This document shows, piece after piece, positions 53,129 through 61,755 of a DNA stretch of 64,000 nt. The notes under the pieces are model-generated. The model was not told the origin of the DNA, made no database searches, and saw nothing but the letters and a program-made list of their open reading frames with translations. Position numbers and translations under genes: made by a program. This stretch comes from JAFAFN01 sp963707555 (GTDB taxonomy: Bacteria; Actinomycetota; Acidimicrobiia; Acidimicrobiales; Microtrichaceae). The DNA is taken from assembly GCA_963707555.1 (NCBI GenBank), contig CAVPQM010000017.1, positions 62,001-126,000 on the forward strand, read 5' to 3'. Every line of letters begins with the position of its first letter. The first letter of the stretch is position 1.

Positions 53129-53516
53129 TCAGGCGTCGAGCACGGCCAGCATGGCGCCGGAGTGGATCGCGAAGTGGGTCGCGACGACCAGGCCGTCCTC
53201 GAGGGTCCACAGGTGCATCTCGGCGACGTCGAACGGCGCGCCGGTCGCGTTGACGGTCCCGATCGTGTGACCGAACTGCACCACGTGGCGGTCGTCGGAC
53301 TCGTAGATGTCGTCGGTGCGCACCGACGAGGTGATGGTGCCCACCAACACGGAGCCCGAACTGGCCGAACCCTTCGTGGCCGGCGAAGTCCCCACCCCAC
53401 GGCAGGCGCGGGTCCTGGTACATCGTGACCTGGTCCGACAGGTGCGCGAGCACCCCGGCCGGGTCCTTGGCTGCCATGGCGGCGTAGATGCTCTCGACGA
53501 TCTGCAGGTTGCCCAT
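53129..53516 (-). CDS. SnoaL/NTF2-like protein (one frameshift)
   Basis: About 129 residues of the nuclear transport factor 2-like (SnoaL) fold. It starts GNLQIVESIYAAMAAKDPAGVLAHL, then VTMYQDPRLPWGGDFAGHEGF; after a frameshift near 53345 it continues as TITSSVRTDDIYESDDRHVVQFGHTIG and DVAEMHLWTLEDGLV. This is a cone-shaped fold that binds small hydrophobic molecules. Specific function unknown. It is convergent with the truncated stress gene. Confidence 0.75.
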
Positions 53517-53547
53517 CTGATGCTCCGTGAGTCGTGGTGCGGTGCCA

Positions 53548-53838
53548 TCAGTCTCGACGAAGCGAACCGCGGCGCACTGGTGGCGGCGCTGGGACGCGGG
53601 CCGCGTCCGGCTCGGGCCGGGGTGGCTCGGGCCGGACGCGGAACAGCCCCCGGTTCCGGGCGAGGAACCGAGGGCCGTTCGCCTGGTGGGTCGAGACGTT
53701 GCGCGGGATGTGCTCACCAGGGCGAGGATCAGGCCCACCACGCCGATCGCGGCGACGATCAGTGCCGATGGTCGAATTGGCGAATGCGGCGATGAGGACG
53801 CCCACCACCACGACGAGAAGTGCTGCTCCAATGGTCAT
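53548..53838 (-). CDS. small two-helix membrane protein, DUF6458-like (frameshifted)
   Basis: About 90 residues with two membrane helices once a frameshift near 53770 is corrected: GAALLVVVVGVLIAAFAN and SALIVAAIGVVGLILALV. This two-helix arrangement resembles small actinobacterial DUF6458-type proteins. The tail is basic and Pro-rich, and its true end is uncertain because both frames are open downstream. A strong GGAGG before the ATG at 53838 supports the start. Confidence 0.5.
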   Translation of the reverse strand: MTIGAALLVVVVGVLIAAFANSTIGTDRRRDRRGGPDPRPGEHIPRNVSTHQANGPRFLARNRGLFRVRPEPPRPEPDAARVPAPPPVRRGSLRRD

Positions 53839-53893
53839 GTCTGTTCCTCCGTCTCGTGACCTGTCGGTCGACGGTTCAGTCCCCGCCCGGGTG

Positions 53894-53909
53894 CCGAGTT
53901 CAAACTCGG
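53894..53909. promoter_or_regulatory. 16-bp palindrome upstream of the small membrane protein gene
   Basis: CCGAGTT-CA-AACTCGG is a 7-bp inverted repeat around CA, 55 bases upstream of the ATG at 53838. It is operator-like; the partner regulator is not known. Confidence 0.4.
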
Positions 53910-53963
53910 ATCACACTCGCCACGCTCGTCGAGCAGCGTGTCCGGCCCGGTGTCGACCGACCG

Positions 53964-55664
53964 TCAGCCCGACGACCGGTCGCGGGTCACGAACGGCTCG
54001 AGGAGCTCAGGGGCGACCACGCTCGCGAACTCGAGGGCCTCGTCGGCCGACACGTCGATGGCGGCGTAGCCACCCTCGCCGGCCGAGGTCGCAGCGACGA
54101 CGGTCCTCAGTCCGAGGCGGCGCTGCAACGACGACTCGCGCACGACCACGGTGCTCACCGCCGAGCGCTGCAGCACCGAGGTCGACCTGCTCCACAGCCC
54201 CGAGCGCACCACCAGGAAGTCCCCGGCGATCGTGTGCCCGAGCGAGCGGAACGCCACGACCGCACACCACAGCGTGACCGGGGTGAGTGCGACCGGCACG
54301 ACGACGGTCCACGTCGGAGCCACGTCGACCCACACGAGCCCTCCGACGACGGCGAGGAGCAGCGCACAGGTCGCCAACGCCCACACGGCACGACGTCGCA
54401 GCGCTGCCCGTGGGTGCACGGCCAGTGGCGCATCGAAGGGGTCGGGTCGGGTGCCGAGCACGATCGCCGCCACACGACGAGCGACCGTGATCGGACCGCG
54501 TGGCAGGACCGCCGCCGGCTGCGACATCGCGGAGAGCGACAGCCCCGTCGTGATGACGCTCGTGTCCGCAGTGCCCATCCAACGCCAGAGCACCGGCTCG
54601 GAGATCTGCACGCCGCGGAGACGGTCGTCGTCCCGGGTCACTTCACGCGTGGTGAGCAGGCCGTGGCTCGTGCGCAGCGCGGTGCCGCCGGCATCGGTGG
54701 GCACCCGGGCGAGCACGAAACGTCCGTACTCGACGAAGAAGTTGACGGCGAGCCCGGCCGCACCGACGAGCGTCGCCGCGGCGAAGGCGATCGCAGCGGT
54801 CCCGATCGGACCGATCCGATCCCAGTCGACGGAGCGCTGCACGATGCCGGCGACGTCGATCCCCAGCGACGACAGGAACCAGTACCCGCCCCAGATCAGG
54901 CCGCCGGCCATCAGGTAGGCCCAACCGCTGACGACGTTGAACACCACCCAGCGAGGATCGAACCGAGCGATCACGTCGACCTGCTCGGGCGGCAGCTCAT
55001 CGAGTGGCACGTCATCGAGTGGCAGGTCGACGTGAGAGTCGTCGACGTGCAGCTCGTCGTTCGACAGCTGGTCGAGCGGCGAGGTCCGCGGACCGACGGA
55101 CGCCGGCGGCGCCGAGGCGCTGCGACCCTCGAGCAGGATCTGGCGGAGCCGCTCGGCGTCGGCGATCGACACCGCGTCGAGGTCGAAGGCCGCCTCGCCG
55201 GTCGACTCCTGCTGACCCGCTCCGATGCTGACGACCCGCAGGCCCCCGAGCCGGTGTCGCAACCGGGCGTGCACATCGACGCTGCGGATGCGGTCGCGTC
55301 GCACGGACCGCTCGCGCCGCACCAGCAGTCCGGTGCGCAGCTCGACCAGCTCGCCGGTGATCCGGTAGCGGGTGACCAGCCAGCGGTAGGCGTCGGCCGC
55401 TGCGCCGAACACGCCACCGACCGCCACCGCGACGAGGGGCCAGCGCCCGGGGCCCTCGTTCGACGCACCGACGACCACGTCGAGCACGACGACGGGGACG
55501 AGCGAGACGACGGCCTGCACGGCGTCGACCGCGATCATGCGGCTGTCCAGTCGGCGCCAGTCCCCCGACGCGAGTGGCGGCCCGGGGCCCGCGTCCCGCG
55601 GCACTGCGTGCTCCGGGAGTGGACCGGCACCCCGGACAAGCTCGCCCGGCTCGGGCACTCTCAC
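53964..55664 (-). CDS. multi-domain bacterial PH (bPH2) membrane protein
   Basis: About 566 residues. It has several membrane-helix pairs, each followed by a PH-like domain: RYRITGELVELRTGLLVRRERSVRRDRIRSVDV, then REVTRDDDRLRGVQISEPVLWR and HTIAGDFLVVRSGLWSRSTSVLQRSAVSTVVV. This is the YdbT pattern of three bPH2 domains with two helices each. The function is unclear; they may be lipid- or membrane-stress-related. The start at 55664 is GTG overlapping the stop of the next PH gene (GTGA). Confidence 0.8.
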   Translation of the reverse strand: MRVPEPGELVRGAGPLPEHAVPRDAGPGPPLASGDWRRLDSRMIAVDAVQAVVSLVPVVVLDVVVGASNEGPGRWPLVAVAVGGVFGAAADAYRWLVTRYRITGELVELRTGLLVRRERSVRRDRIRSVDVHARLRHRLGGLRVVSIGAGQQESTGEAAFDLDAVSIADAERLRQILLEGRSASAPPASVGPRTSPLDQLSNDELHVDDSHVDLPLDDVPLDELPPEQVDVIARFDPRWVVFNVVSGWAYLMAGGLIWGGYWFLSSLGIDVAGIVQRSVDWDRIGPIGTAAIAFAAATLVGAAGLAVNFFVEYGRFVLARVPTDAGGTALRTSHGLLTTREVTRDDDRLRGVQISEPVLWRWMGTADTSVITTGLSLSAMSQPAAVLPRGPITVARRVAAIVLGTRPDPFDAPLAVHPRAALRRRAVWALATCALLLAVVGGLVWVDVAPTWTVVVPVALTPVTLWCAVVAFRSLGHTIAGDFLVVRSGLWSRSTSVLQRSAVSTVVVRESSLQRRLGLRTVVAATSAGEGGYAAIDVSADEALEFASVVAPELLEPFVTRDRSSG

Positions 55665-56157
55665 GTCGCGTCGCCAGGGGTTCGTTGGGTGATCGCGGTG
55701 AGACGCTCCGCCGTGCGGGCTGCGACCTCGTGGTCGAGGCCGACGATCTCGATCGCACCACGCGCGACGATGCAGTGGTGACCCGCAGCGTGGACAGGCC
55801 GAGCGCCTGTTCCAACGGCCCGCGCACGGCGTCGACGGTCTGGATGCGAGAGATCGGCGCGACTCGCCACTCGAGCACCCACCAACCGGTGCGTGCGTAG
55901 ACGGCCTCGTCGGTGACCTCCCAGCGGTGCACCCTCGAACGCCACCAGGGCTCGACCACGACACTCACCACCGCCGCGCCGCCGAGCACGACGAGCAGCA
56001 CCGTGGTCCACGGCCGCGCCGCGGTCCACCACACCCAGGCGATGGACGCGCCGACGAGCAGCGGCACGAAGAACGCGACGGCCCGCAGGATCCACCACCA
56101 CCGCGCTCGCGCATCGATCGCGTGGCGTGGCGGACGCAGGTGCAGCGCGTCGGTCAC
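55661..56157 (-). CDS. single bPH2-domain membrane protein (one frameshift)
   Basis: About 165 residues. Two N-terminal helices (WWWILRAVAFFVPLLVGASIAWV and TTVLLVVLGGAAVVSVVV) are followed by a bPH2 domain: RWEVTDEAVYARTGWWVLEWRVAPISRIQTVD. A frameshift near 55765 lies before GAIEIVGLDHEVAARTAERL. It is the YdbS-type partner of the larger PH protein. GTG at 56157 overlaps the TetR stop (GTGA), so TetR, small PH and large PH form one unit. Confidence 0.8.
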
Positions 56158-56795
56158 CGTCGCCTCCTCGACGGGCGCTCCGGCGCACGTATGGCATGCG
56201 TGGTGAAGTCCGCGAGCGCAGCGGCGTCGGCGACCAGATCGAGTCGGTCGTCGAGGACCCAGGCACCGGCGACGCCGTCGATCGAGCGCAGGATGGTCGT
56301 GGCGACCGAGCGGGGCTCCAGGTCGCGCAGCTCTCCGCTGCGGACCCCGTCGGTCAGGATCTCGACGATCGCCTCGACCTCTTCGGCCTCGTCCGCGGCG
56401 AACGGCCGTGACCCGTCGCTGGTTCGATGGTTCATCACGACCTCGGTCATCGCCAGGAACTGCGAGCGGTGCGCGGCGAAGTACTCGCACTCCGCGGTGA
56501 TCCAGGCAGCGATCCGCTCGGTCGCCGTCGTCGCCGCCTCGATCCGGGGTGCCATGTGCTCCCAGGCGTGTTCGAAGAACGCGCCGGCGACCTGGGCGAG
56601 CAGATCCTGCTTGCCGTCGAAGTGGTACGAGATGACGCTCTTCGAGACCCCCGCACGCTCGGCGATCCGCGCCAACGATGTGTTCGCGTAGCCGACCTCG
56701 GCGACGACGAGGGTGGCGGCGTCGACGATCTGCGCTCGCCGAGCTGCTTCGATGAACGAACCGCTCCGGCCGTTCGTCCTGGTTCCGGACTCCAC
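56154..56795 (-). CDS. TetR-family transcriptional regulator
   Basis: A 213-residue TetR protein. The HTH is RRAQIVDAATLVVAEVGYANTSLARIAERAGVSKSVISYHF with the recognition helix SKSVISYHFDGK. The C-terminal domain has NHRTSDGSRPFAADEAEEV, typical of the regulators next to transporter or membrane-stress genes. It is the first gene of the operon with the two PH proteins and probably represses it. TAGAAT lies six bases before its GTG at 56795. Confidence 0.88.
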   Translation of the reverse strand: MESGTRTNGRSGSFIEAARRAQIVDAATLVVAEVGYANTSLARIAERAGVSKSVISYHFDGKQDLLAQVAGAFFEHAWEHMAPRIEAATTATERIAAWITAECEYFAAHRSQFLAMTEVVMNHRTSDGSRPFAADEAEEVEAIVEILTDGVRSGELRDLEPRSVATTILRSIDGVAGAWVLDDRLDLVADAAALADFTTHAIRAPERPSRRRR

Positions 56796-56801
56796 GGTCG
56801 A

Positions 56802-56807
56802 ATTCTA
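56802..56807 (-). promoter_or_regulatory. leaderless -10 hexamer (TAGAAT) for the TetR gene at 56795
   Basis: TAGAAT on the minus strand is six bases before the GTG at 56795. Confidence 0.6.
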
Positions 56808-56873
56808 GGCCGGGCGGCCTGATCGTCACCGGTCGCGCGGCGGCGGTGCGGATCGTCGGGTGTCGACGATCGG

Positions 56874-56879
56874 TAGAGT
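56874..56879 (+). promoter_or_regulatory. leaderless -10 hexamer (TAGAGT) for the endonuclease III gene
   Basis: TAGAGT lies nine bases before the GTG at 56889. Confidence 0.5.
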
Positions 56880-56888
56880 TCGGCTGCC

Positions 56889-57557
56889 GTGAAGCGACAG
56901 GACAAGGCCGATCTGATCGGCGAGATGCTCGACGACCTCTATCCGGAACCTCCGATTCCGCTGGACCACGTCGACCCGTACACGCTGCTCGTCGCCGTGG
57001 CGCTCTCCGCGGAGACGACCGACAAGAAGGTCAACCAGGTCACCCCGGCCCTGTTCGCCGAGGCGCCCACGCCGGAGGACATGGTGTCGATCGGTCCCGA
57101 GCGGATCCTGGAGCTGATCCGAGAGGTCGGCCTGGCACCGACCAAGGCGCGAACCTGTGGACCGCCGCGACGCAGATCGTCGACGCCGGCGGCGAGATCC
57201 CGCCCGACATGGTGTTCCTCGAGTCGCTCGCAGGGGTCGGGCACAAGACCGCGAGCGTCGGTGATGTCACAGGCGTTCGGCGTGCCGGCATTCGCGGTCG
57301 ACACCCACATCCACCGCCTGGCCGCCAGGTGGGGACTGTCGAACGGCACCTCGGTCGAGCGGACCGAACGAGACCTCACCGCCGTGTTCCCGCCCGACAC
57401 GTGGAACCGGCGGCACCTGCAGATCATCTACTTCGGGCGCGAGTACTGCCCGGCGCTGCGACACGACCTGACGACGTGCCCGATCTGCTCGTGGGCGGCG
57501 ACGAAGAAGCAGGTGCGCGCCGAGCTGCTCGCCGCCACGACCAAGAAGCGGCGCTGA
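56889..57557 (+). CDS. nth: endonuclease III (Nth; frameshifted)
   Basis: About 222 residues over two frameshifts (near 57152 and 57266). It has VALSAETTDKKVNQVTP, the catalytic Lys in LAGVGHKTAS and the Asp in VDTHIHRLAAR, so the bifunctional glycosylase/AP-lyase core is present. The C-terminal iron-sulfur region has Cys in REYCPALRH, TTCPICSW: only three Cys are visible (C-x9-C-x2-C) where the standard motif has four. It removes oxidised pyrimidines from DNA. GTG at 56889 follows TAGAGT. Confidence 0.85.
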   Translation: MKRQDKADLIGEMLDDLYPEPPIPLDHVDPYTLLVAVALSAETTDKKVNQVTPALFAEAPTPEDMVSIGPERILELIREVGLAPTKARTCGPPRRRSSTPAARSRPTWCSSSRSQGSGTRPRASVMSQAFGVPAFAVDTHIHRLAARWGLSNGTSVERTERDLTAVFPPDTWNRRHLQIIYFGREYCPALRHDLTTCPICSWAATKKQVRAELLAATTKKRR

Positions 57558-57599
57558 CCCACCCGAGGGCAGGTCAACGCCGCGTCGAACGGCCGGGGG

Positions 57600-58029
57600 T
57601 CAGCTGATGGCGCCGGCGGTCCGCTGGCCGGCATCGGGCACCAGCACGCGATCGACGAATCGCCAGCCGGCGTCGGTGCGACGCAGGGTGTCGCGGTACA
57701 GCCCGCTCACCAGCAGCTTCGACCCCGCCGGTCTCCTCGTCGGCGACCCACAGCTGCAGGTAGGCCGAGCCCTCGGCGGTCGCGCCGTCGCCGTCGATCC
57801 AGACGTTCGATGCGACGTGGCGGGAGCCGGGCATCATGACCGGCACGTTGTCGCCGAACTCGGTCCGCGCGGCGGGTGTGCCGTCGACGGCGAAGCCCAT
57901 TCCGGTGTCGAGCGTGCCTTCCTCGACGAACGTGGCGGCCCACTCCGCACCGCGGCCGGAGTCGACCAGGTGGTTGTAGCGGGCGTAGAGCTGCTGGATC
58001 GCGACGGCGTCATCGGTGGAGAGGGGCAT
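57600..58029 (-). CDS. SnoaL-like domain protein (one frameshift)
   Basis: About 142 residues. It starts LSTDDAVAIQQLYARYNHLVD and has the SnoaL-type core TFVEEGTLDTGMGFAVDG and SRHVASNVWIDGDGATAEGSAYLQLWV. After a frameshift near 57730 it ends LYRDTLRRTDAGWRFVDRVLVPD. This resembles SnoaL_4 proteins, often linked to aromatic or steroid metabolism. It is divergent from the 2-oxoacid dehydrogenase genes. The start at 58029 follows ACGGAG. Confidence 0.75.
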
Positions 58030-58103
58030 GTGGAGCTCCGTTCTGAGGGTCGCCGGATCGTAGGTTCCCGACGGGGCGCTCGCCGCGTCGATGGCCGGAG
58101 CGG

Positions 58104-58131
58104 TTGACCGGCGCCGCCCAGCTGTCACAGT
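58104..58131 (+). promoter_or_regulatory. promoter (TTGACC-N16-CACAGT) of the 2-oxoacid dehydrogenase genes
   Basis: TTGACC at 58104-58109 and CACAGT at 58126-58131 are 16 bases apart; the GTG at 58138 is six bases further. The first -10 base is C instead of T. Confidence 0.45.
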
Positions 58132-58137
58132 GGAGCC

Positions 58138-59376
58138 GTGGAGTCGTCCTCGGAGCCCCTGAGCCTCCGGATTCCCGAGCCGCTCGCCCGGCCCGGTCAG
58201 ACGGCGTCGTTCGGGGACCTGCGGTTGAGCGACGCGGGTGCGGTGCGTCGCCCCGAACCGGACTGCGCCGAGGTCGACATGCTCGACCTGGCCTACTCGC
58301 TGGTCCGGGTGCTCGACGGCGACGGCAAGGCCCGTGGACCGTGGCGCGAATCGCTCGAGGTGTCGACGCTGGTGTCCGGGCTGCGAGACATGCTCACCGT
58401 CCGGGTCTTCGACCGGACCATGCTGCGAGCCCAACGCCAGGGCAAGACGTCGTTCTACGTGCAGGCCCTCGGCGAGGAGGCCGTGTCGTGCGCACACCGA
58501 CGGGCGCTGGACCGCGGCGACATGTGCTTCCCGACGTACCGCCAGCAAGGCCTCCTGGTCGCTGCCGGCTACCCGCTCGTCATGATGGCGAACCAGGTGT
58601 TCTCCAACAGCGAGGACCCGCTCGTAGGTCGTCAGCTCCCGGTGCTGTACTCGGCGAAGGAGCACGGCTTCTTCTCGATCTCGGGCAACCTGGGCACCCA
58701 GTTCATCCAGGCCGTCGGCTGGGCGATGGCGTCCGCGTTGTCGGGCGACACGCGGATCTCCTCGGCGTGGATCGGCGACGGCGCCACCGCCGAGTCCGAC
58801 TTCCACAGCGCGCTCGTGTTCGCGTCGACGTACCAGGCGCCGGTGATCCTGAACATCGTGAACAACCAGTGGGCGATCTCGACGTTCCAGGGCTTCGCCC
58901 GGGGCAGCGGCGAGACGTTCGCAGCGCGTGGGCACGGGTTCGGCATCCCCGCGTTGCGCGTCGACGGCAACGACTGGCTCGCGGTGCACTCGGCGACATC
59001 GTGGGCCGCGGAGCGTGCTCGCCGGAACCTGGGTCCGACCCTGATCGAGTGGGTCACCTACCGGGTGGGCGCGCACTCCAGCTCGGACGATCCCGCCGCC
59101 TACCGGCCCGGCGACGAGGCGACCCGGTGGCCCCTCGGCGATCCGATCGACCGCCTGAATGGCCACCTGCGAGCACTCGGCTCGTGGAGCGCGATCGACT
59201 TCGACGAGCTCGTCGAGTCGGTCGAGGCCGACGTCGAGGCCGCGGTGTCGACCGCCGAGTCCTACGGCACGTTGCACGACGACGGGCCACCGGACCGCGC
59301 CGCGTCGATGTTCGACGACGTGTTCGCCGAACCGACGCCGGAGCTGCTGCGACAGCGACGAGAGGCGGGCTACTGA
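58138..59376 (+). CDS. branched-chain 2-oxoacid dehydrogenase E1 alpha
   Basis: A 412-residue E1 alpha subunit. The thiamine diphosphate motif is AWIGDGATAESDFHSALVFAS, ending IVNNQWAISTFQGF, and the N-terminal part has QGKTSFYVQALGEEAVSCAH. It matches the 2-oxoisovalerate type better than pyruvate. It decarboxylates branched-chain 2-oxoacids and passes the acyl group to the E2 lipoyl. It is followed by E1 beta with a four-base stop/start overlap. No E3 gene is found here. Confidence 0.9.
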   Translation: MESSSEPLSLRIPEPLARPGQTASFGDLRLSDAGAVRRPEPDCAEVDMLDLAYSLVRVLDGDGKARGPWRESLEVSTLVSGLRDMLTVRVFDRTMLRAQRQGKTSFYVQALGEEAVSCAHRRALDRGDMCFPTYRQQGLLVAAGYPLVMMANQVFSNSEDPLVGRQLPVLYSAKEHGFFSISGNLGTQFIQAVGWAMASALSGDTRISSAWIGDGATAESDFHSALVFASTYQAPVILNIVNNQWAISTFQGFARGSGETFAARGHGFGIPALRVDGNDWLAVHSATSWAAERARRNLGPTLIEWVTYRVGAHSSSDDPAAYRPGDEATRWPLGDPIDRLNGHLRALGSWSAIDFDELVESVEADVEAAVSTAESYGTLHDDGPPDRAASMFDDVFAEPTPELLRQRREAGY

Positions 59377-60446
59377 TGGCGGCCGGATCGACCACCGACG
59401 CCGCGCCTGCCACACCGTCGGTGACTCCGTCGGTGACGCGGCCGACGATGATCGAGGCGATCCGCGACGCGCACGCCGTCGCGATGGAACGCGACGAACG
59501 TGTCGTCGTGTTCGGCCAGGACGTCGGCTACTTCGGCGGGGTGTTCCGCTGCACCCAGGGGCTCCAGGAACGCTTCGGCAACCACCGCTGCTTCGACGCG
59601 CCGATCAACGAGAGCGGCATCGTCGGCGCCGCGATCGGCATGGCGCTCTACGGCCTGCGGCCATGCGTCGAGATCCAGTTCGCCGACTACATGTACCCGG
59701 CGTACGACCAGATCGTCTCGGAGGCGGCCCGCATCCGCCACCGCTCCGCGGCGGACTTCACGGTGCCACTGACGATCCGCATGCCGACCGGCGGCGGGAT
59801 CTTCGGAGGGCAGACCCATTCCCAGAGCCCCGAGGCGCTCTTCACCCACGTCGCCGGGTTGAAGACCGTGATCCCGTCGACGCCCTACGACGCGAAAGGC
59901 CTGCTGATCGCAGCGATCGAGGACGACGACCCGGTCGTCTTCCTCGAGCCGAAGCGCCTCTACAACGGCCCCTTCGACGGCCACCACGAACGACCGATCG
60001 TGCCGTGGTCGGCCGACGCGTCGAACGACGTGCCCGAGGGCCACTACCGGGTGCCGCTCGGCGCGGCCCGCATCCACCGACCGGGGGACGACCTCACGGT
60101 GCTCACCTACGGCACGCTCGTGCACGTCGCGGCGACCGCCGCCGACGAGACCGGCGTCGACGCCGAGATCATCGACCTGCGGTCGCTGGTCCCGCTCGAC
60201 GTCGACACGATCATGGCGTCGGTCGCGAAGACCGGCCGGTGTGTGGTCGCACACGAGGCGACGCTCACCTCCGGGTTCGGCGCAGAGCTCTGCGCCGTGC
60301 TGCAGGAGCGCATGTTCTGGTCGCTCGAGGCACCCATCGCCCGCGTCGCCGGCTGGGACACCCCCTATCCCCACGCGCAGGAGTGGGCCTACTTCCCCGG
60401 CCCCGCCCGTCTGGGCGCCGCGATGGTCGCGACGATGGAGGCCTGA
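59376..60446 (+). CDS. branched-chain 2-oxoacid dehydrogenase E1 beta
   Basis: A 356-residue E1 beta subunit. It has MIEAIRDAHAVAMERDERVVVFGQDVG, the FDAPINESGIVGAAIGMAL segment, and the C-terminal transketolase domain with LTVLTYGTLVHVA, IIDLRSLVPLDVDTI and HEATLTSGFGAEL. It completes the E1 tetramer with the gene before it. The N-terminal Ala/Thr-rich extension before MIEA is longer than usual. The ATG overlaps the E1 alpha stop. Confidence 0.92.
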   Translation: MAAGSTTDAAPATPSVTPSVTRPTMIEAIRDAHAVAMERDERVVVFGQDVGYFGGVFRCTQGLQERFGNHRCFDAPINESGIVGAAIGMALYGLRPCVEIQFADYMYPAYDQIVSEAARIRHRSAADFTVPLTIRMPTGGGIFGGQTHSQSPEALFTHVAGLKTVIPSTPYDAKGLLIAAIEDDDPVVFLEPKRLYNGPFDGHHERPIVPWSADASNDVPEGHYRVPLGAARIHRPGDDLTVLTYGTLVHVAATAADETGVDAEIIDLRSLVPLDVDTIMASVAKTGRCVVAHEATLTSGFGAELCAVLQERMFWSLEAPIARVAGWDTPYPHAQEWAYFPGPARLGAAMVATMEA

Positions 60447-60461
60447 CGTGCGGAGCGAGCC

Positions 60462-61740
60462 GTGACGCTCCGCCCGGTGCGGCTGCCCGATGTCGGCGAA
60501 GGCGTCGCCGAGGCCGAGCTCGTCCGATGGCTCGTCGCCGTGGGCGACCCGGTGCGGGCCGACACACCGGTCGCCGAGGTGATGACCGACAAGGCGACCG
60601 TCGAGCTCTACGCGGGGGTCGACGGCACGGTGGCGTCCCGGCGCGGCGAGCCCGGCGACCCGATCGCGGTCGGCTCCGAGCTGATGCAGATCGACACCGA
60701 CGGCAGCACGGCACCCACCACCGCGCCGGAGCCCGCGCCCGCGGGGATCGGCGCAGCGACCACTCCGCAGGCCAACCCGTTCCAGCCGGATGGCGCGTCG
60801 AACGCAGCGCCGAGCCGTCCGGCCCCACCCCCGGCGAGCCGTCCGGCCGCACCACTGGCGAACCGTCCGGCCCCACCACTGGCGAGCCGTCCGGCCGCGG
60901 CCCCCGCGGTGCGGAAGTACGCCCGAGACCTGGGCGTCGATCTCTGGGACCTCCGCGGCACGGGTCCCGACGGGCGCATCCTGCGAGAGGACGTCGATGC
61001 ACACCTGGCCCGACCGGGCCCGGCCGCGACCGGCGCCGGTGACACCACCCACGAGACGCCGATCATCGGTCTGCGACGCCGGATCGCCGAGCAGGTGTCG
61101 ACCTCGGCGAGTCGGATCCCGCACATCACCTACGTCGAAGAGGTCGACGTCACCGAGCTCGAGTCACTGCGCGACACGCTCAACCGCCAGCCCGGCGACG
61201 AACGTCCGACGCTCACGCCGTTGCCGTTCATCGTGCGTGCGGTGGTCCGAGCCCTGCGCCACCACCCGGAGCTCAACTCGACCTTCGACGACGAACGCGG
61301 CGTGCTCACCACCTACGACGCGGCGCACGTCGGCGTCGCCACACAGACCCCCGCCGGTCTGATCGTGCCGGTGGTCCGCCACGCCGACAGCCTCGGTCTG
61401 TGGGACCTGGCCGGTGCGATCACCAGGAGTGCCGAGGCAGCCAGGGACGGCACGGCACCCGCGGCCGACCTGTCGGGTTCGACGATCACGGTCACCTCGC
61501 TCGGCGCACTCGGTGGCATCGTGTCGACGCCGATCATCAACCACCCCGAGGTCGCGATCGTCGGCATCAACCGGATCCGGGTGCAACCGGTGTGGAACGG
61601 CGGGTCCTTCGTGCCGCGCCAGGTCATGAACCTGTCGTCGAGCTTCGACCACCGCATCGTCGACGGGTGGGGACGCGGCGAACTTCGTGCAACGCATCAG
61701 GACCTCGCTCGAATCACCCGCCCTGCTGTTCATCGAGTGA
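60462..61740 (+). CDS. dihydrolipoamide acyltransferase E2 (one frameshift)
   Basis: About 425 residues after one correction. The lipoyl domain has the modified Lys in VMTDKATVELYAG (about residue 41); a Pro/Ala linker with repeats such as NRPAPPLASRPAA follows, then a peripheral-subunit binding domain (RKYARDLGVDLWDL) and the catalytic domain with the His in SSSFDHRIVDGW. A frameshift near 61672 precedes the end RTSLESPALLFIE. Linker DNA repeats run from about 60815 to 60905. It is the third gene of the complex. The start GTG is at 60462. Confidence 0.9.
60815..60905 (+). repeat. 30-bp linker repeats inside the E2 gene
   Basis: Three to four imperfect copies of about 30 bp encode SRPAxPxA-type linker units in frame. 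Linker length change by slippage is a common feature of E2 genes. Confidence 0.6.
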
Positions 61741-61755
61741 CCGGGAGGTCGACCC

